This document shows, one piece after another, positions 24,069 to 31,965 of a stretch of DNA of 37,063 nt. Source of the stretch: a virus; the IMG/VR virus record IMGVR_UViG_3300006751_003456, positions 1-37,063 of that record, one strand, 5' to 3'. Made by a program: the position numbers and the translations under genes. The first letter of the stretch is position 1, and each line of letters starts with the position of its first letter. The notes beneath the pieces were generated by a model, which ran no database searches, was not told the DNA's origin, and saw nothing but the letters and a program-made list of their open reading frames with translations.

Positions 24069-25544
24069 ATGTTTTTTGTTTTTGAAATGGCTAATAATCA
24101 TATGGGTAGTATTGAACATGGCAAATTGTTAATAAAAACTTTTGGAGATTTGTCAAAGAAGTATGGGATAAATGCAGGTATGAAATTACAATTTAGGAAT
24201 TTACCTACTTTTATTCATGAAGATTTTAAAGATTCAGATTTAAAATATGTAAAGAGATTTAACGAAACTGTTTTAACAGAACACCAATTTAAAACTTTGT
24301 TAGAATGTATGGTTGATAATAATTTTAAAACAGTAGTTACACCATTTGATAACGAGTCTTTACCAATGATTGAAAGATTAGGAGTAGATGTAGTAAAAGT
24401 AGCAAGTTGTTCTATAGATGATTGGCCTTTATTGGAAGAAATTAGTGAGGTAAACAAGAAAATTATTATATCTACAGGTGGAGCTGATTTTGATACATTG
24501 AGGAAGGTCTACAGGTTATTTAAAAGTAAGGGTAGAGATTTTGCATTCATGCATTGTATAGGAGAATATCCTACACCACATTCTCACGCTAATTTACAAC
24601 GGATAAGAGATTTAAAATATGAGTTTTCAGATATACAGGTTGGATTTTCTACACATGAACCACCCGCAGAGAAATCTATTGTACCATTGGCGTTAGCGAT
24701 GGGATGTGAAATAGTTGAAAAACATATTGCAATACCAAATGTAGAAGAAGGTTGGAAACCAAACGAGTATTCTTGTACTCCAGAACAGATAGAGGATTTG
24801 TTTAAAGAAATAGTTGAAATGCAGAAGTCAGTTGATGGTAAGTCAGATAATGAAATAAAAGCATTAGCGTCATTAAAGAGAGGAGTTTATCTAAAGAAAG
24901 ATTTAGAGGGAGGTCATTTATTAACGCCTGATGATTTATATTATGCAATGCCATTACAAGAAAATCAATTAGACGCATCTGATTACCATGAAATTGTAGG
25001 AAGTGAGACTAATGGGAAAAAGTTAATTAAAGATTCACCATTGATGAGTTCTGATGTGATAGCACCTTATAAAAAAGTTATTATAGATGAAGTTAGAAAA
25101 AAGGTATTGGATTTATTAAAGAGAGCAAATGTAACTATTACTCCAGATGATGAAGTAGAGATTTCATCCCATTATGGACTGGAAAGGTTTGAAGAAGTAG
25201 GTTGTTTGATTATCAATAAAATTAATAGAGAGTATTGTAAGAAAATTATTGTTCAATTACCTAATCAGAAACATCCAGTTCATCATCATATTAAGAAAGA
25301 AGAAACTTTTGAACTACTATATGGAGATTGTACATTGAATCTTAATGGAAAAGATGTTCCATTAGAAACAGGAAAACCCCTGCTGATTACACGTGGAGTT
25401 AATCATTCATTCTCAAGTAAGAATGGTTGTGTTGTAGAGGAAGTTTCTACTACTCATCATTTAAACGATTCCAAATATGAGAATGTGGAAATTAGTGGTT
25501 TAGATTTAAGTGATAGAAAAGTTTACATTAAATTATTAGGATAA
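24069..25544 (+). CDS. NeuB-SAF-cupin fusion protein
   Basis: The 491-residue protein has three parts. Residues about 1-255 form a divergent NeuB barrel (FEMANNHMGS, MKLQFRN, VTPFD, STGGAD, HCIGEYPTP, GFSTHEPP, VEKHIAIP). Residues about 275-345 look like an SAF domain ('SLKRGVYLKKDLEGGHLLTPDDL'). Residues about 380-491 form a cupin with H405-H407, E411 and H446 as metal ligands. The cupin may isomerise or epimerise the sugar, since D-lyxose isomerase and capsular cupins have this layout. It follows the GGPS gene by two bases and precedes the cytidylyltransferase. Fusion is seen directly; the joint reaction is inference. Confidence 0.8.
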   Translation: MFFVFEMANNHMGSIEHGKLLIKTFGDLSKKYGINAGMKLQFRNLPTFIHEDFKDSDLKYVKRFNETVLTEHQFKTLLECMVDNNFKTVVTPFDNESLPMIERLGVDVVKVASCSIDDWPLLEEISEVNKKIIISTGGADFDTLRKVYRLFKSKGRDFAFMHCIGEYPTPHSHANLQRIRDLKYEFSDIQVGFSTHEPPAEKSIVPLALAMGCEIVEKHIAIPNVEEGWKPNEYSCTPEQIEDLFKEIVEMQKSVDGKSDNEIKALASLKRGVYLKKDLEGGHLLTPDDLYYAMPLQENQLDASDYHEIVGSETNGKKLIKDSPLMSSDVIAPYKKVIIDEVRKKVLDLLKRANVTITPDDEVEISSHYGLERFEEVGCLIINKINREYCKKIIVQLPNQKHPVHHHIKKEETFELLYGDCTLNLNGKDVPLETGKPLLITRGVNHSFSSKNGCVVEEVSTTHHLNDSKYENVEISGLDLSDRKVYIKLLG

Positions 25545-25551
25545 AATAGTT

Positions 25552-26274
25552 ATGAAATCAATTAGTGATATATGTTTTATAATACAGGCTAGATTAAATT
25601 CAACAAGGGTACCACGTAAAATGATAAATCCATTTTCAGATACTACATTGATGGATTTGGGAATACAGAAAGTGTTAGATTCTAAAATTATACCTAAAGA
25701 AAATTTTTATTGCTCAGTTTATGAGAAGGAATTGGTAGATTTATGTAACAAGTATGAGGTTAATATATATCATAGGTCAGAGAAATCAGCTAATGCAGAA
25801 AGTACGGTAACTGGAATATATGAGTGGCATGATCAACTACCTTATAAATATGTTGTTTTAATTAGTGCGTGTACACCATTGTTGAAAACTGAAACTATTG
25901 ATGGGTTTGTTGAGAAGTATATTAATTCAGATTCAGATGGATTGTTTGGTGTTATAGGAAAGAAACAATATTATTGGAATGAAGATGGTGATATGATTAC
26001 AAAATGGCCAGAAGGACTTACTATTATGAATACTAAGATGGTAGAGACCACTTATGAAGCCGCACATACTTTGTATGCATCAAGAATGGATACTATCAAG
26101 GATGAAATTTGGATGGGTGATGCACCATTCACCAAAGGAAATCCAGAGTTATTTGAGATGGATGAGTTAGAGGTTTTTGATATTGATTATCCATGGCAAT
26201 TTGAGGTAGGTGAAGTTTTATATAATAAATTTAAACCACAAAAATTTGAATATAGTGGTGGACATTTGGGTTAA
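25552..26274 (+). CDS. CMP-nonulosonate cytidylyltransferase-like (NeuA family)
   Basis: The 240-residue protein begins with 'FIIQARLNSTRVPRKMINPF', the NeuA/KdsB nucleotide-binding start, and continues with 'VVLISACTPLLKTETIDGF' and the C-terminal 'IDYPWQFEVGEVL', which fits the IDxxxDF(xxAE) acceptor region of acylneuraminate cytidylyltransferases. It would activate the NeuB product as a CMP-sugar for transfer. Its place just after the NeuB fusion supports this. Its stop directly meets a GTG start. Whether the sugar is sialic, legionaminic, pseudaminic or another is open. Confidence 0.8.
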   Translation: MKSISDICFIIQARLNSTRVPRKMINPFSDTTLMDLGIQKVLDSKIIPKENFYCSVYEKELVDLCNKYEVNIYHRSEKSANAESTVTGIYEWHDQLPYKYVVLISACTPLLKTETIDGFVEKYINSDSDGLFGVIGKKQYYWNEDGDMITKWPEGLTIMNTKMVETTYEAAHTLYASRMDTIKDEIWMGDAPFTKGNPELFEMDELEVFDIDYPWQFEVGEVLYNKFKPQKFEYSGGHLG

Positions 26275-27126
26275 GTGAATACATATAAGGAACATTATCA
26301 GCATTGTAGAGAAGTAAACCCAATAGAGGGTGGGGTTTATAATAGTGTATATGATTTGACGGTAGACAATACACTATTTAATTTTGATAACCATATTGAA
26401 GTTATAAAAACTATTAGAGAAAAGATTAGTGATAAAATAGATAAGAAGGTTGGATGTTTTAGAGATTCACACGGACATGCTATTAGAGTTAATGATTGGG
26501 GAGATATAAAAGAACTTTATACTTTAACTGAATATTTTATGCCAATAATTGAGAAAAACATATTTGGATGTTCAGCCAAGATAGAATTTTTACATCCATA
26601 TAGAAATATTCCGAATCCAATTGCCTGGCATCATTGGGCATTTGAAAAAGTAGATGAATCGGATCCAAAAGCAGTACAATCATCGTGGAAATGGCATTAT
26701 GATGATTGTCCTTTAGAATTTATAAAAATGTTTGTAAATTTAAATGAAGTTACTCACGACAGTGGATGTTTAAAGTATATAAAAGATAAAGATGGAACTA
26801 TTCCAGTTATTCCATCTTATAGAAATGCACCACATGCAGAATCATCTAAATCTCAAGCGTATGTTGCTTCCAGAATACCTTCAAAAGTAGTAAGAAAAAA
26901 GTTAGATGAGGGCGGTAAAGTTGTTAATGTAGTTGGAGAACAAGGGAGTTATGCTATTTGTACTCCTAATATTATACATAGAGCAAGTTGCCCAAAACCT
27001 GGTACGGAACCAAGAGATGTTTTGTTCTTTTTTATAAGACCCAGTATAAAGAAATATAGTAATTATTTATCACCCACTTACAGTTATAAACCTGAAAGAA
27101 ACGTAAAAATGTATGAGTTAGATTGA
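26275..27126 (+). CDS. PhyH-like 2OG-Fe(II) dioxygenase
   Basis: The 283-residue protein begins at a GTG directly after the preceding TAA. H141-x-D143 (WHYDD) and H235 (IIHRAS) form the iron triad, with R247 (EPRDVLFFFIRP) for 2-oxoglutarate, in the spacing of phytanoyl-CoA-dioxygenase-like enzymes. Marine phages carry such genes, often near glycan genes, where hydroxylation of a sugar or lipid is suspected. It follows the cytidylyltransferase and precedes a 17-codon reading frame and an SDR epimerase. Substrate unknown. Confidence 0.8.
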   Translation: MNTYKEHYQHCREVNPIEGGVYNSVYDLTVDNTLFNFDNHIEVIKTIREKISDKIDKKVGCFRDSHGHAIRVNDWGDIKELYTLTEYFMPIIEKNIFGCSAKIEFLHPYRNIPNPIAWHHWAFEKVDESDPKAVQSSWKWHYDDCPLEFIKMFVNLNEVTHDSGCLKYIKDKDGTIPVIPSYRNAPHAESSKSQAYVASRIPSKVVRKKLDEGGKVVNVVGEQGSYAICTPNIIHRASCPKPGTEPRDVLFFFIRPSIKKYSNYLSPTYSYKPERNVKMYELD

Positions 27127-27179
27127 TGAAGGAATTTGAATTAAAAGATTTTAGAATAGAAAGTAAGGTAAGTAAATGA
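27126..27179 (+). CDS. Possible 17-residue mini-ORF
   Basis: An ATG at 27126 overlaps the upstream TGA (TGATG) and the frame closes with a TGA that overlaps the SDR start (ATGA at 27176-27179). It would encode MKEFELKDFRIESKVSK. The perfect double coupling and lack of another reason for the gap suggest a translated linker that carries ribosomes to the SDR gene, or the remnant of a deleted gene. An AAGG lies near the end of it and could serve the SDR start instead. Confidence 0.35.
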   Translation: MKEFELKDFRIESKVSK

Positions 27180-28159
27180 ATATATTAATTACAGGAGTAG
27201 CAGGGTTATTAGGTTCTAATTTAGCAGATTGGATTACTGGATTTGATTTGGGAGATGTTGTTGGTATTGATGATTTGAGTGGTGGTTATAGAGATCATGT
27301 TAACGATTCTGTATATTTTTATGATTACAATATATTGAATGATGATATAGAAAAGTTATTTCAAACCTATGACTTTGATATAGTTTATCATTTTGCAGCT
27401 TATGCGGCAGAAGGATTGAGTCCATTTGTTAGACAATTTAATTATAAGAACAATTTGGTCACTACTTCTAAGTTGGTTACATTATCGATAAAATATAATG
27501 TTAGTAGATTAGTATTTACTTCATCTATGGCAGTATATGGAAATAATAAGGTACCATACAAAGAATTTTATGCACCACAACCAATAGACCCATATGGAAT
27601 TGCTAAGATGGCATGTGAGAGAGATATACAGATAGCTGGTGAACAGCATGGATTGGATTGGTGTATTATTAGACCACATAATGTTTATGGAGAAAAACAA
27701 AATATTTGGGATAAATATAGAAATGTTTTAGGTATATGGATGAATAAACATTTGAATGGAGAACCAATTACTATTTTTGGAGATGGTACACAAAGGAGAG
27801 CATTTTCATATATTGGTGATTCAGTAGAACCACTTTGGAAAGCTGGAGTTGATGATCGGGCTAGTAAACAGATTATAAATCTTGGTGGAATAACAGATGT
27901 GAGTATAAGAGAAGCTGCAGATACTCTAATTGAAGTTATGGGTGGAGGCGAAATTGTAGAGGTAGAACAAAGACATGAGGTACATAGTGCATATTCAACA
28001 TATAGTAAATCAGTAAAGTTGTTAGATTTTGAACATAAAACTGATTTGAAGGAAGGTCTTACAAAAATGTGGGAGTGGGCTAAACAGCAACCAAATAGAG
28101 AACAGTTTAAGTGGGAAGAATATGAATTAGATGTAGGATTATATGAGTTCTGGAAATGA
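27176..28159 (+). CDS. NAD-dependent sugar epimerase/dehydratase (extended SDR)
   Basis: The 327-residue protein has the Rossmann TGVAGLLG motif (6-13), 'YHFAAYAAEG', S116/S117 and the catalytic Y140-x3-K144 (PYGIAK), followed by 'IRPHNVYGEKQ' and 'FGDGTQRRAFSYIGD'. These match UDP-glucose-4-epimerase-like extended SDRs. Such enzymes supply UDP-Gal, UDP-GalNAc, UDP-GlcA-derived or dTDP sugars. It is coupled to the small reading frame upstream and overlaps the next gene by 4 bases. Specificity cannot be judged by eye. Confidence 0.9.
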   Translation: MNILITGVAGLLGSNLADWITGFDLGDVVGIDDLSGGYRDHVNDSVYFYDYNILNDDIEKLFQTYDFDIVYHFAAYAAEGLSPFVRQFNYKNNLVTTSKLVTLSIKYNVSRLVFTSSMAVYGNNKVPYKEFYAPQPIDPYGIAKMACERDIQIAGEQHGLDWCIIRPHNVYGEKQNIWDKYRNVLGIWMNKHLNGEPITIFGDGTQRRAFSYIGDSVEPLWKAGVDDRASKQIINLGGITDVSIREAADTLIEVMGGGEIVEVEQRHEVHSAYSTYSKSVKLLDFEHKTDLKEGLTKMWEWAKQQPNREQFKWEEYELDVGLYEFWK

Positions 28160-28947
28160 AGAAAGAAACACCAGATATAAAAAGACATATAAATACTTTA
28201 GGTTCTATTGAAGAAAGACTTTTCTACTTAAAGGATATCTATAAAGATGAAACGGCGTATTATGTCACCGCGGGACCGAGTTTAGGAACACATGACAAGA
28301 AAAAGTTAAATGATTTTTTATCAAATAAGTTAGTATGTTCAATAAAACATTCTTATGATTATGTTGGAGAGAGTGTAGATTTTCATTTATTGAATACTTG
28401 GAATCATAAAAAGACTAAGTATGTTACTGATAATACTATAGTTGTATATGCTTTAGCAAAGTCATACTTTAAAGAGCATTTGGAGTTTGCATCAATGCAT
28501 CCAATGGATATATTTGTACCAGTTTCAAATCCACCATTCACAATGCAACATCAGACTACTGCGGCTACTAGAGAGTTTGACAATTTATTTAGTTTTAGAC
28601 ATGGTGTAGAGATAAAATGGGGTCCTGGTTTGACTTATGAATTAGCATTTCCAATACCACTTTTGTTAGGATGTAAAAAAATAATTACTATAGGATGGGA
28701 TATAGGAGACCCAAATGCGAAGTGGGATAGTAGCCAACATTTTGTATCGGATGATTCTTCTAAGGATGTTTATGATGATGAGAAAGGAACTCAACCACAA
28801 GATGGTGAGTTGATTGAAGCGATAGAAAGTACAAAAGAATTTTATGATTGGTCAGTAAAGAGAGGTATTGATATAAAAATAGTATCAGACAGAAATCCAG
28901 CAGATGAAAGATTTGAAAGAATAACATTTGAGGAATTGTTGAGATGA
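28156..28947 (+). CDS. AGPSL-motif protein, candidate glycosyltransferase (DUF115-like)
   Basis: The 263-residue protein has 'AYYVTAGPSLGTHDKKKL' (AGPSL at 39-43), 'VCSIKHSYDYVGESVDFHLLN' and 'LLGCKKIITIGWDIGD'. That order is shared with the GGPS protein at 23.3 kb, although overall identity looks low. The pattern fits DUF115/Maf or GT42-like proteins that transfer nonulosonic acids. Two such proteins in one island could add successive residues. The start overlaps the SDR stop (ATGA), and its stop overlaps the next start. Confidence 0.55.
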   Translation: MKKETPDIKRHINTLGSIEERLFYLKDIYKDETAYYVTAGPSLGTHDKKKLNDFLSNKLVCSIKHSYDYVGESVDFHLLNTWNHKKTKYVTDNTIVVYALAKSYFKEHLEFASMHPMDIFVPVSNPPFTMQHQTTAATREFDNLFSFRHGVEIKWGPGLTYELAFPIPLLLGCKKIITIGWDIGDPNAKWDSSQHFVSDDSSKDVYDDEKGTQPQDGELIEAIESTKEFYDWSVKRGIDIKIVSDRNPADERFERITFEELLR

Positions 28948-29387
28948 CAAAAAAAGAATATACAAGTCAAGTAAATGGTGATAAATCAAGAAATGGACAA
29001 CGGTTAGAAAAACTGTTTACAAAAAAAACAGGAATTAAGAAGTTAAAGAAAAATAATAAACCAACATTTAATAACAGACATGGTAAAAAAGAGATTATAG
29101 ATTTTGATTTTGTTTGGAAACATGGTAAAGTAAATACCTATATTGATATAACAACCAGTTATAGAAGTTCCAGAGCTAAACAAAAAGCATATAATGGAAT
29201 GTTATTAAAAAGAATTAATAATACAGATGAAGTTTGGTTAGTATCAGAAACATTTAAACAGAATGGTAAAGTATGTAATATACTGGAGTTAGAAGGTTTA
29301 GATAAAACAATATCATTTAAAGAAGCTATAAAAATAATAAATGATAATGACAGTACAAGTAAACATCCATTTGAAAGTTGGTTATAA
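28944..29387 (+). CDS. Hypothetical protein, possibly endonuclease-like
   Basis: The 147-residue protein is basic and contains 'SRNGQRLEKLFTKKTGIKKLKK' and then 'EIIDFDFVWKHGKVNTYIDITTSYRSSRAKQKAYN'. The strand-Asp-strand-acid order and trailing basic helix resemble a PD-(D/E)XK-type nuclease, with IDIT in place of E-x-K. The catalytic lysine is not obvious, so it could be inactive or a different fold. Its setting inside sugar genes is odd for a nuclease. It overlaps genes on both sides (ATGA upstream, TAATG downstream). Confidence 0.5.
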   Translation: MTKKEYTSQVNGDKSRNGQRLEKLFTKKTGIKKLKKNNKPTFNNRHGKKEIIDFDFVWKHGKVNTYIDITTSYRSSRAKQKAYNGMLLKRINNTDEVWLVSETFKQNGKVCNILELEGLDKTISFKEAIKIINDNDSTSKHPFESWL

Positions 29388-30229
29388 TGACAATAGGAAT
29401 AGTAGGACTAGGTTATGTAGGGACAGCGATTAAGAGTGGTTTTGAAAAACATTATGACATAGAAACTTATGATAAGTTTAGTAATTCAAAAAGCTCAGTT
29501 AATTTACAAGATATGGTATCAAGATGTAATATTATATTCGTATGTGTACCAACACCTATGAATAAAGATGGTAGTTGTCATACAGATATAGTTGAGAGTG
29601 TTATAAAAGAAATAGATGAAGTATCTATGGGGTGGAACGAAGTTTATAGAAAGGATAATAAACCAATAATAGTTATTAAATCTACAGTACCACCAGGAAC
29701 TACAGATAGGTTACATAGGAAATATAAAGGTGTTGATGTTATATTCAATCCAGAGTTTCTTACTGAGATGAATTTTCTTGAAGATTTTAAGAATCAGAGT
29801 AGAATTATATTAGGTGGAATTAGAAGGGGTACAAATAAATTAAGACAAATTTATAGTAGGGTATTTCCACATGCAACTATTGTTAAAACAAGTGCAACTT
29901 ACGCCGAGATGGTTAAGTATTTTGTTAATTGTTTTCTTGCTACTAAAGTATCATTTGCAAATGAGATGAAACAAATATGTGATGATATAGATATTGATTA
30001 TGATAAAGTTGTAGAGTATGCAACATATGACGAGAGACTTGGTAAATCACATTGGGCAGTTCCAGGACCAGATGGTGACTTAGGATTCGGTGGACATTGT
30101 TTACCAAAAGATGTTTCAGCTATAGTTAGTGAGTTTGATTCAGAGTTATTAAAGACAGTTCTTGGTGTAAATGATAAAGTGAGAGAAAATAGAGATTGGG
30201 AAGATATGAAAGGTAGAGCAGTTATATGA
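29387..30229 (+). CDS. UDP-sugar dehydrogenase-like protein lacking the C-terminal domain
   Basis: I chose the ATG at 29387 (TAATG overlap) over a TTG at 29378. The 280-residue protein has GIVGLGYVG (4-12), 'VPTPMNKDGSCHTD', KSTVPPGTT, NPEFL (121-125), a core Lys187 and the catalytic GFGGHCLPKD with Cys238. These belong to UDP-glucose/GDP-mannose/UDP-ManNAc dehydrogenases. The usual protein is 390-450 residues; here the chain stops soon after the catalytic Cys, leaving out most of the C-terminal UDP-binding domain. It may be active as a minimal form or use another partner. The short form seems genuine because the next gene starts at its stop. Confidence 0.8.
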   Translation: MTIGIVGLGYVGTAIKSGFEKHYDIETYDKFSNSKSSVNLQDMVSRCNIIFVCVPTPMNKDGSCHTDIVESVIKEIDEVSMGWNEVYRKDNKPIIVIKSTVPPGTTDRLHRKYKGVDVIFNPEFLTEMNFLEDFKNQSRIILGGIRRGTNKLRQIYSRVFPHATIVKTSATYAEMVKYFVNCFLATKVSFANEMKQICDDIDIDYDKVVEYATYDERLGKSHWAVPGPDGDLGFGGHCLPKDVSAIVSEFDSELLKTVLGVNDKVRENRDWEDMKGRAVI

Positions 30230-31236
30230 AAATAGCTATAGGTTGTCATATAATGTGGTATGAGATTGAAATGGTTGAAGAATATGTAGATTCCTTGATA
30301 CAACTGGTCGGTCAAGTTCCAGAAGAAGAACATAAAAATATTTATATAGATTTTTATCTCAATACTAACACATACTTTGAGAAACCAGAGAATGATAAAG
30401 TTATTGAACAAGTAGAAGAAAAGTTTTATACAAAAATATTACAAAATTTTAGATATGAACATTTAAATGTTACTACGACAGATTCAGATGATTTTTATTT
30501 TATAGGTGATTACAGGCGAGATTTTAATAATATGTTCGCACCTAATACTGATTTTTTGATTTGGGGTGAAAGTGATTGTTTGTTACCGAAGGAAACATAT
30601 CAAGTATTAAAATCAATTTATGATTACACGAATCAGAATAATATTTATAGATACATAGTTACATTTGCAGTTAGAAAAATGTGGGACGATAGTTGGAAGG
30701 TTTTAGAACATCCTAAATTTACAGATGCAAAGTTTAAAGAGAGAGAAGAAGATTGGGAAAATGACCCAAGTAGTATTTTATATACTATGTCGTTAGATGA
30801 AATGAATGAAGTTAATTCCGAATCAGATGAAGTTATGTTAAGTATGATAAATAGTCCAAAATTTGATGGTAGTGGATTGGTTATATCAAGTCAATTGGTT
30901 ATGGCAGGAGCAAATATACCGTTGGGAGTTTGGGCGTGTGGAGAAGATACTTCTTTTATGACTGTAGCGGGTAAAATACTTGGTGGAGAATATAAACAAT
31001 TTGTAGTGAAAAATATATTGAAAGTTCATAATAGAAATCACCCAAAAAAGAGAATGTATGTAGAGGGAATGACTAATGAAGCAGCTCATATACATAGAGA
31101 GAACAATAATATTTGGATGACTAATCATAACATTTGTGAAACTAATTTACATAATTTAAATAATAATTCTAAGAGATTAATTACAAGGACAGAGTTAAAA
31201 AATGAAATCAAGAAAATATCTACCGACCATAAGTGA
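30226..31236 (+). CDS. Putative glycosyltransferase (GT-A-like)
   Basis: The 336-residue protein begins 'MKIAIGCHIMWYEIEMVEEY' and has a potential nucleotide/metal site 'FLIWGESDCLLPKETY' (Glu115, Asp117) about where a DxD motif sits in GT-A enzymes. A later 'WACGEDTSFM' and 'LKVHNRNHPKKRMY' resemble the acceptor half. I judge it a divergent GT2 or GT-A protein, with less certainty than the others. Its start overlaps the dehydrogenase stop (ATGA), and its end overlaps the next gene by 35 bases. Confidence 0.55.
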   Translation: MKIAIGCHIMWYEIEMVEEYVDSLIQLVGQVPEEEHKNIYIDFYLNTNTYFEKPENDKVIEQVEEKFYTKILQNFRYEHLNVTTTDSDDFYFIGDYRRDFNNMFAPNTDFLIWGESDCLLPKETYQVLKSIYDYTNQNNIYRYIVTFAVRKMWDDSWKVLEHPKFTDAKFKEREEDWENDPSSILYTMSLDEMNEVNSESDEVMLSMINSPKFDGSGLVISSQLVMAGANIPLGVWACGEDTSFMTVAGKILGGEYKQFVVKNILKVHNRNHPKKRMYVEGMTNEAAHIHRENNNIWMTNHNICETNLHNLNNNSKRLITRTELKNEIKKISTDHK

Positions 31237-31603
31237 ATTAATAGATAGACTTTCTATAGTTCAGTTAAAGGAAGTTTTTATACCAGAACATAAAGACGAA
31301 TACGCACAAGAAATAAAAGATATAGTAGAAGATTTAGATGAATTGATTTATTGGGAAAAACCAACAGGTGAAATGATACGGGCTATTGTAGTATTGGCAC
31401 AGATGAATTTACATATTTGGCATAATGAATCTAATTTTAGAGCTGGTAAAGGTGAAGGTAATCTTGAATTGACTCACGGATTAAATGGTATTAGAAATAC
31501 TGCAAAGAATAAGATAGAAGAAAATCTTGTAGAAGTTGGACGAAAAGATTACAAGATAGATTGTATAGCTGCTGAGTTTGAAGATTGGGAAGTGTCATGG
31601 TAA
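31202..31603 (+). CDS. Conserved phage hypothetical protein
   Basis: The 133-residue helical protein has 'LPTISELIDRLSIVQLKEVF' and 'AIVVLAQMNLHIWHNESNFRAGKGEGNLELTHGLNGIRNTAKN'. I recognise this pattern from T4-like marine phages, where it lies near sugar genes. It faintly recalls DUF4254. No enzymatic motif is certain, though the invariant-looking His, Asn and Glu cluster (HIWHNES) could bind a metal. It overlaps both neighbours. Function unknown. Confidence 0.65.
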   Translation: MKSRKYLPTISELIDRLSIVQLKEVFIPEHKDEYAQEIKDIVEDLDELIYWEKPTGEMIRAIVVLAQMNLHIWHNESNFRAGKGEGNLELTHGLNGIRNTAKNKIEENLVEVGRKDYKIDCIAAEFEDWEVSW

Positions 31604-31965
31604 AACCAGAAGTAGTTGAAGGTTGTAATGTTTCTAAAGGTTGGGGCGAAGAAGTAATAATAGAAAACAATGAACTGTATTGTGGTAAAATTCTTATTTT
31701 TAAAGAAGGATGTAAGTTTTCAATGCATTATCATATGAATAAAGATGAAACTTGGTGGGTAGAGTATGGTGAGTTTATCTATAGATGGATAGATACAGAA
31801 ACAGCAGAGATGAATGAAGTTAAATTAGAAGAAGGAGATGTTGTAAGACAAAGACCAGGACAACCACACCAATTAGAAGCGATATCAAACGGTAGAATAT
31901 TTGAAGTATCAACTCATCATGAAGATTCAGATTCATATAGAGTTATGAAAGGTCATTCGCAGTGA
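31597..31965 (+). CDS. Cupin protein (mannose-6-phosphate isomerase-like)
   Basis: The start at 31597 has GGGAAG upstream; the frame is open from a TTG at 31585. The 122-residue protein has H44-x-H46, E51 and H91 (MHYHMNKDE ... GQPHQL), the metal ligands of a single cupin barrel. It resembles the C-terminal domain of mannose-6-phosphate isomerase/GDP-mannose pyrophosphorylase or small sugar isomerases. It overlaps the NodB-like gene by 4 bases (GTGA). Sugar isomerase or epimerase is the best guess. Confidence 0.75.
   Translation: MVKPEVVEGCNVSKGWGEEVIIENNELYCGKILIFKEGCKFSMHYHMNKDETWWVEYGEFIYRWIDTETAEMNEVKLEEGDVVRQRPGQPHQLEAISNGRIFEVSTHHEDSDSYRVMKGHSQ

Noticed and set aside
27685-28188. 167-residue open frame on the minus strand
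   Set aside because: It lies opposite the well-supported SDR epimerase gene, and its Cys/Ser/Phe-rich translation shows no domain. It is an antisense shadow.
29998-30411. 137-residue open frame on the minus strand
   Set aside because: It runs across the ends of the dehydrogenase and the next glycosyltransferase in antisense, lacks a ribosome site and shows low-complexity Phe/Ile/Ser content.
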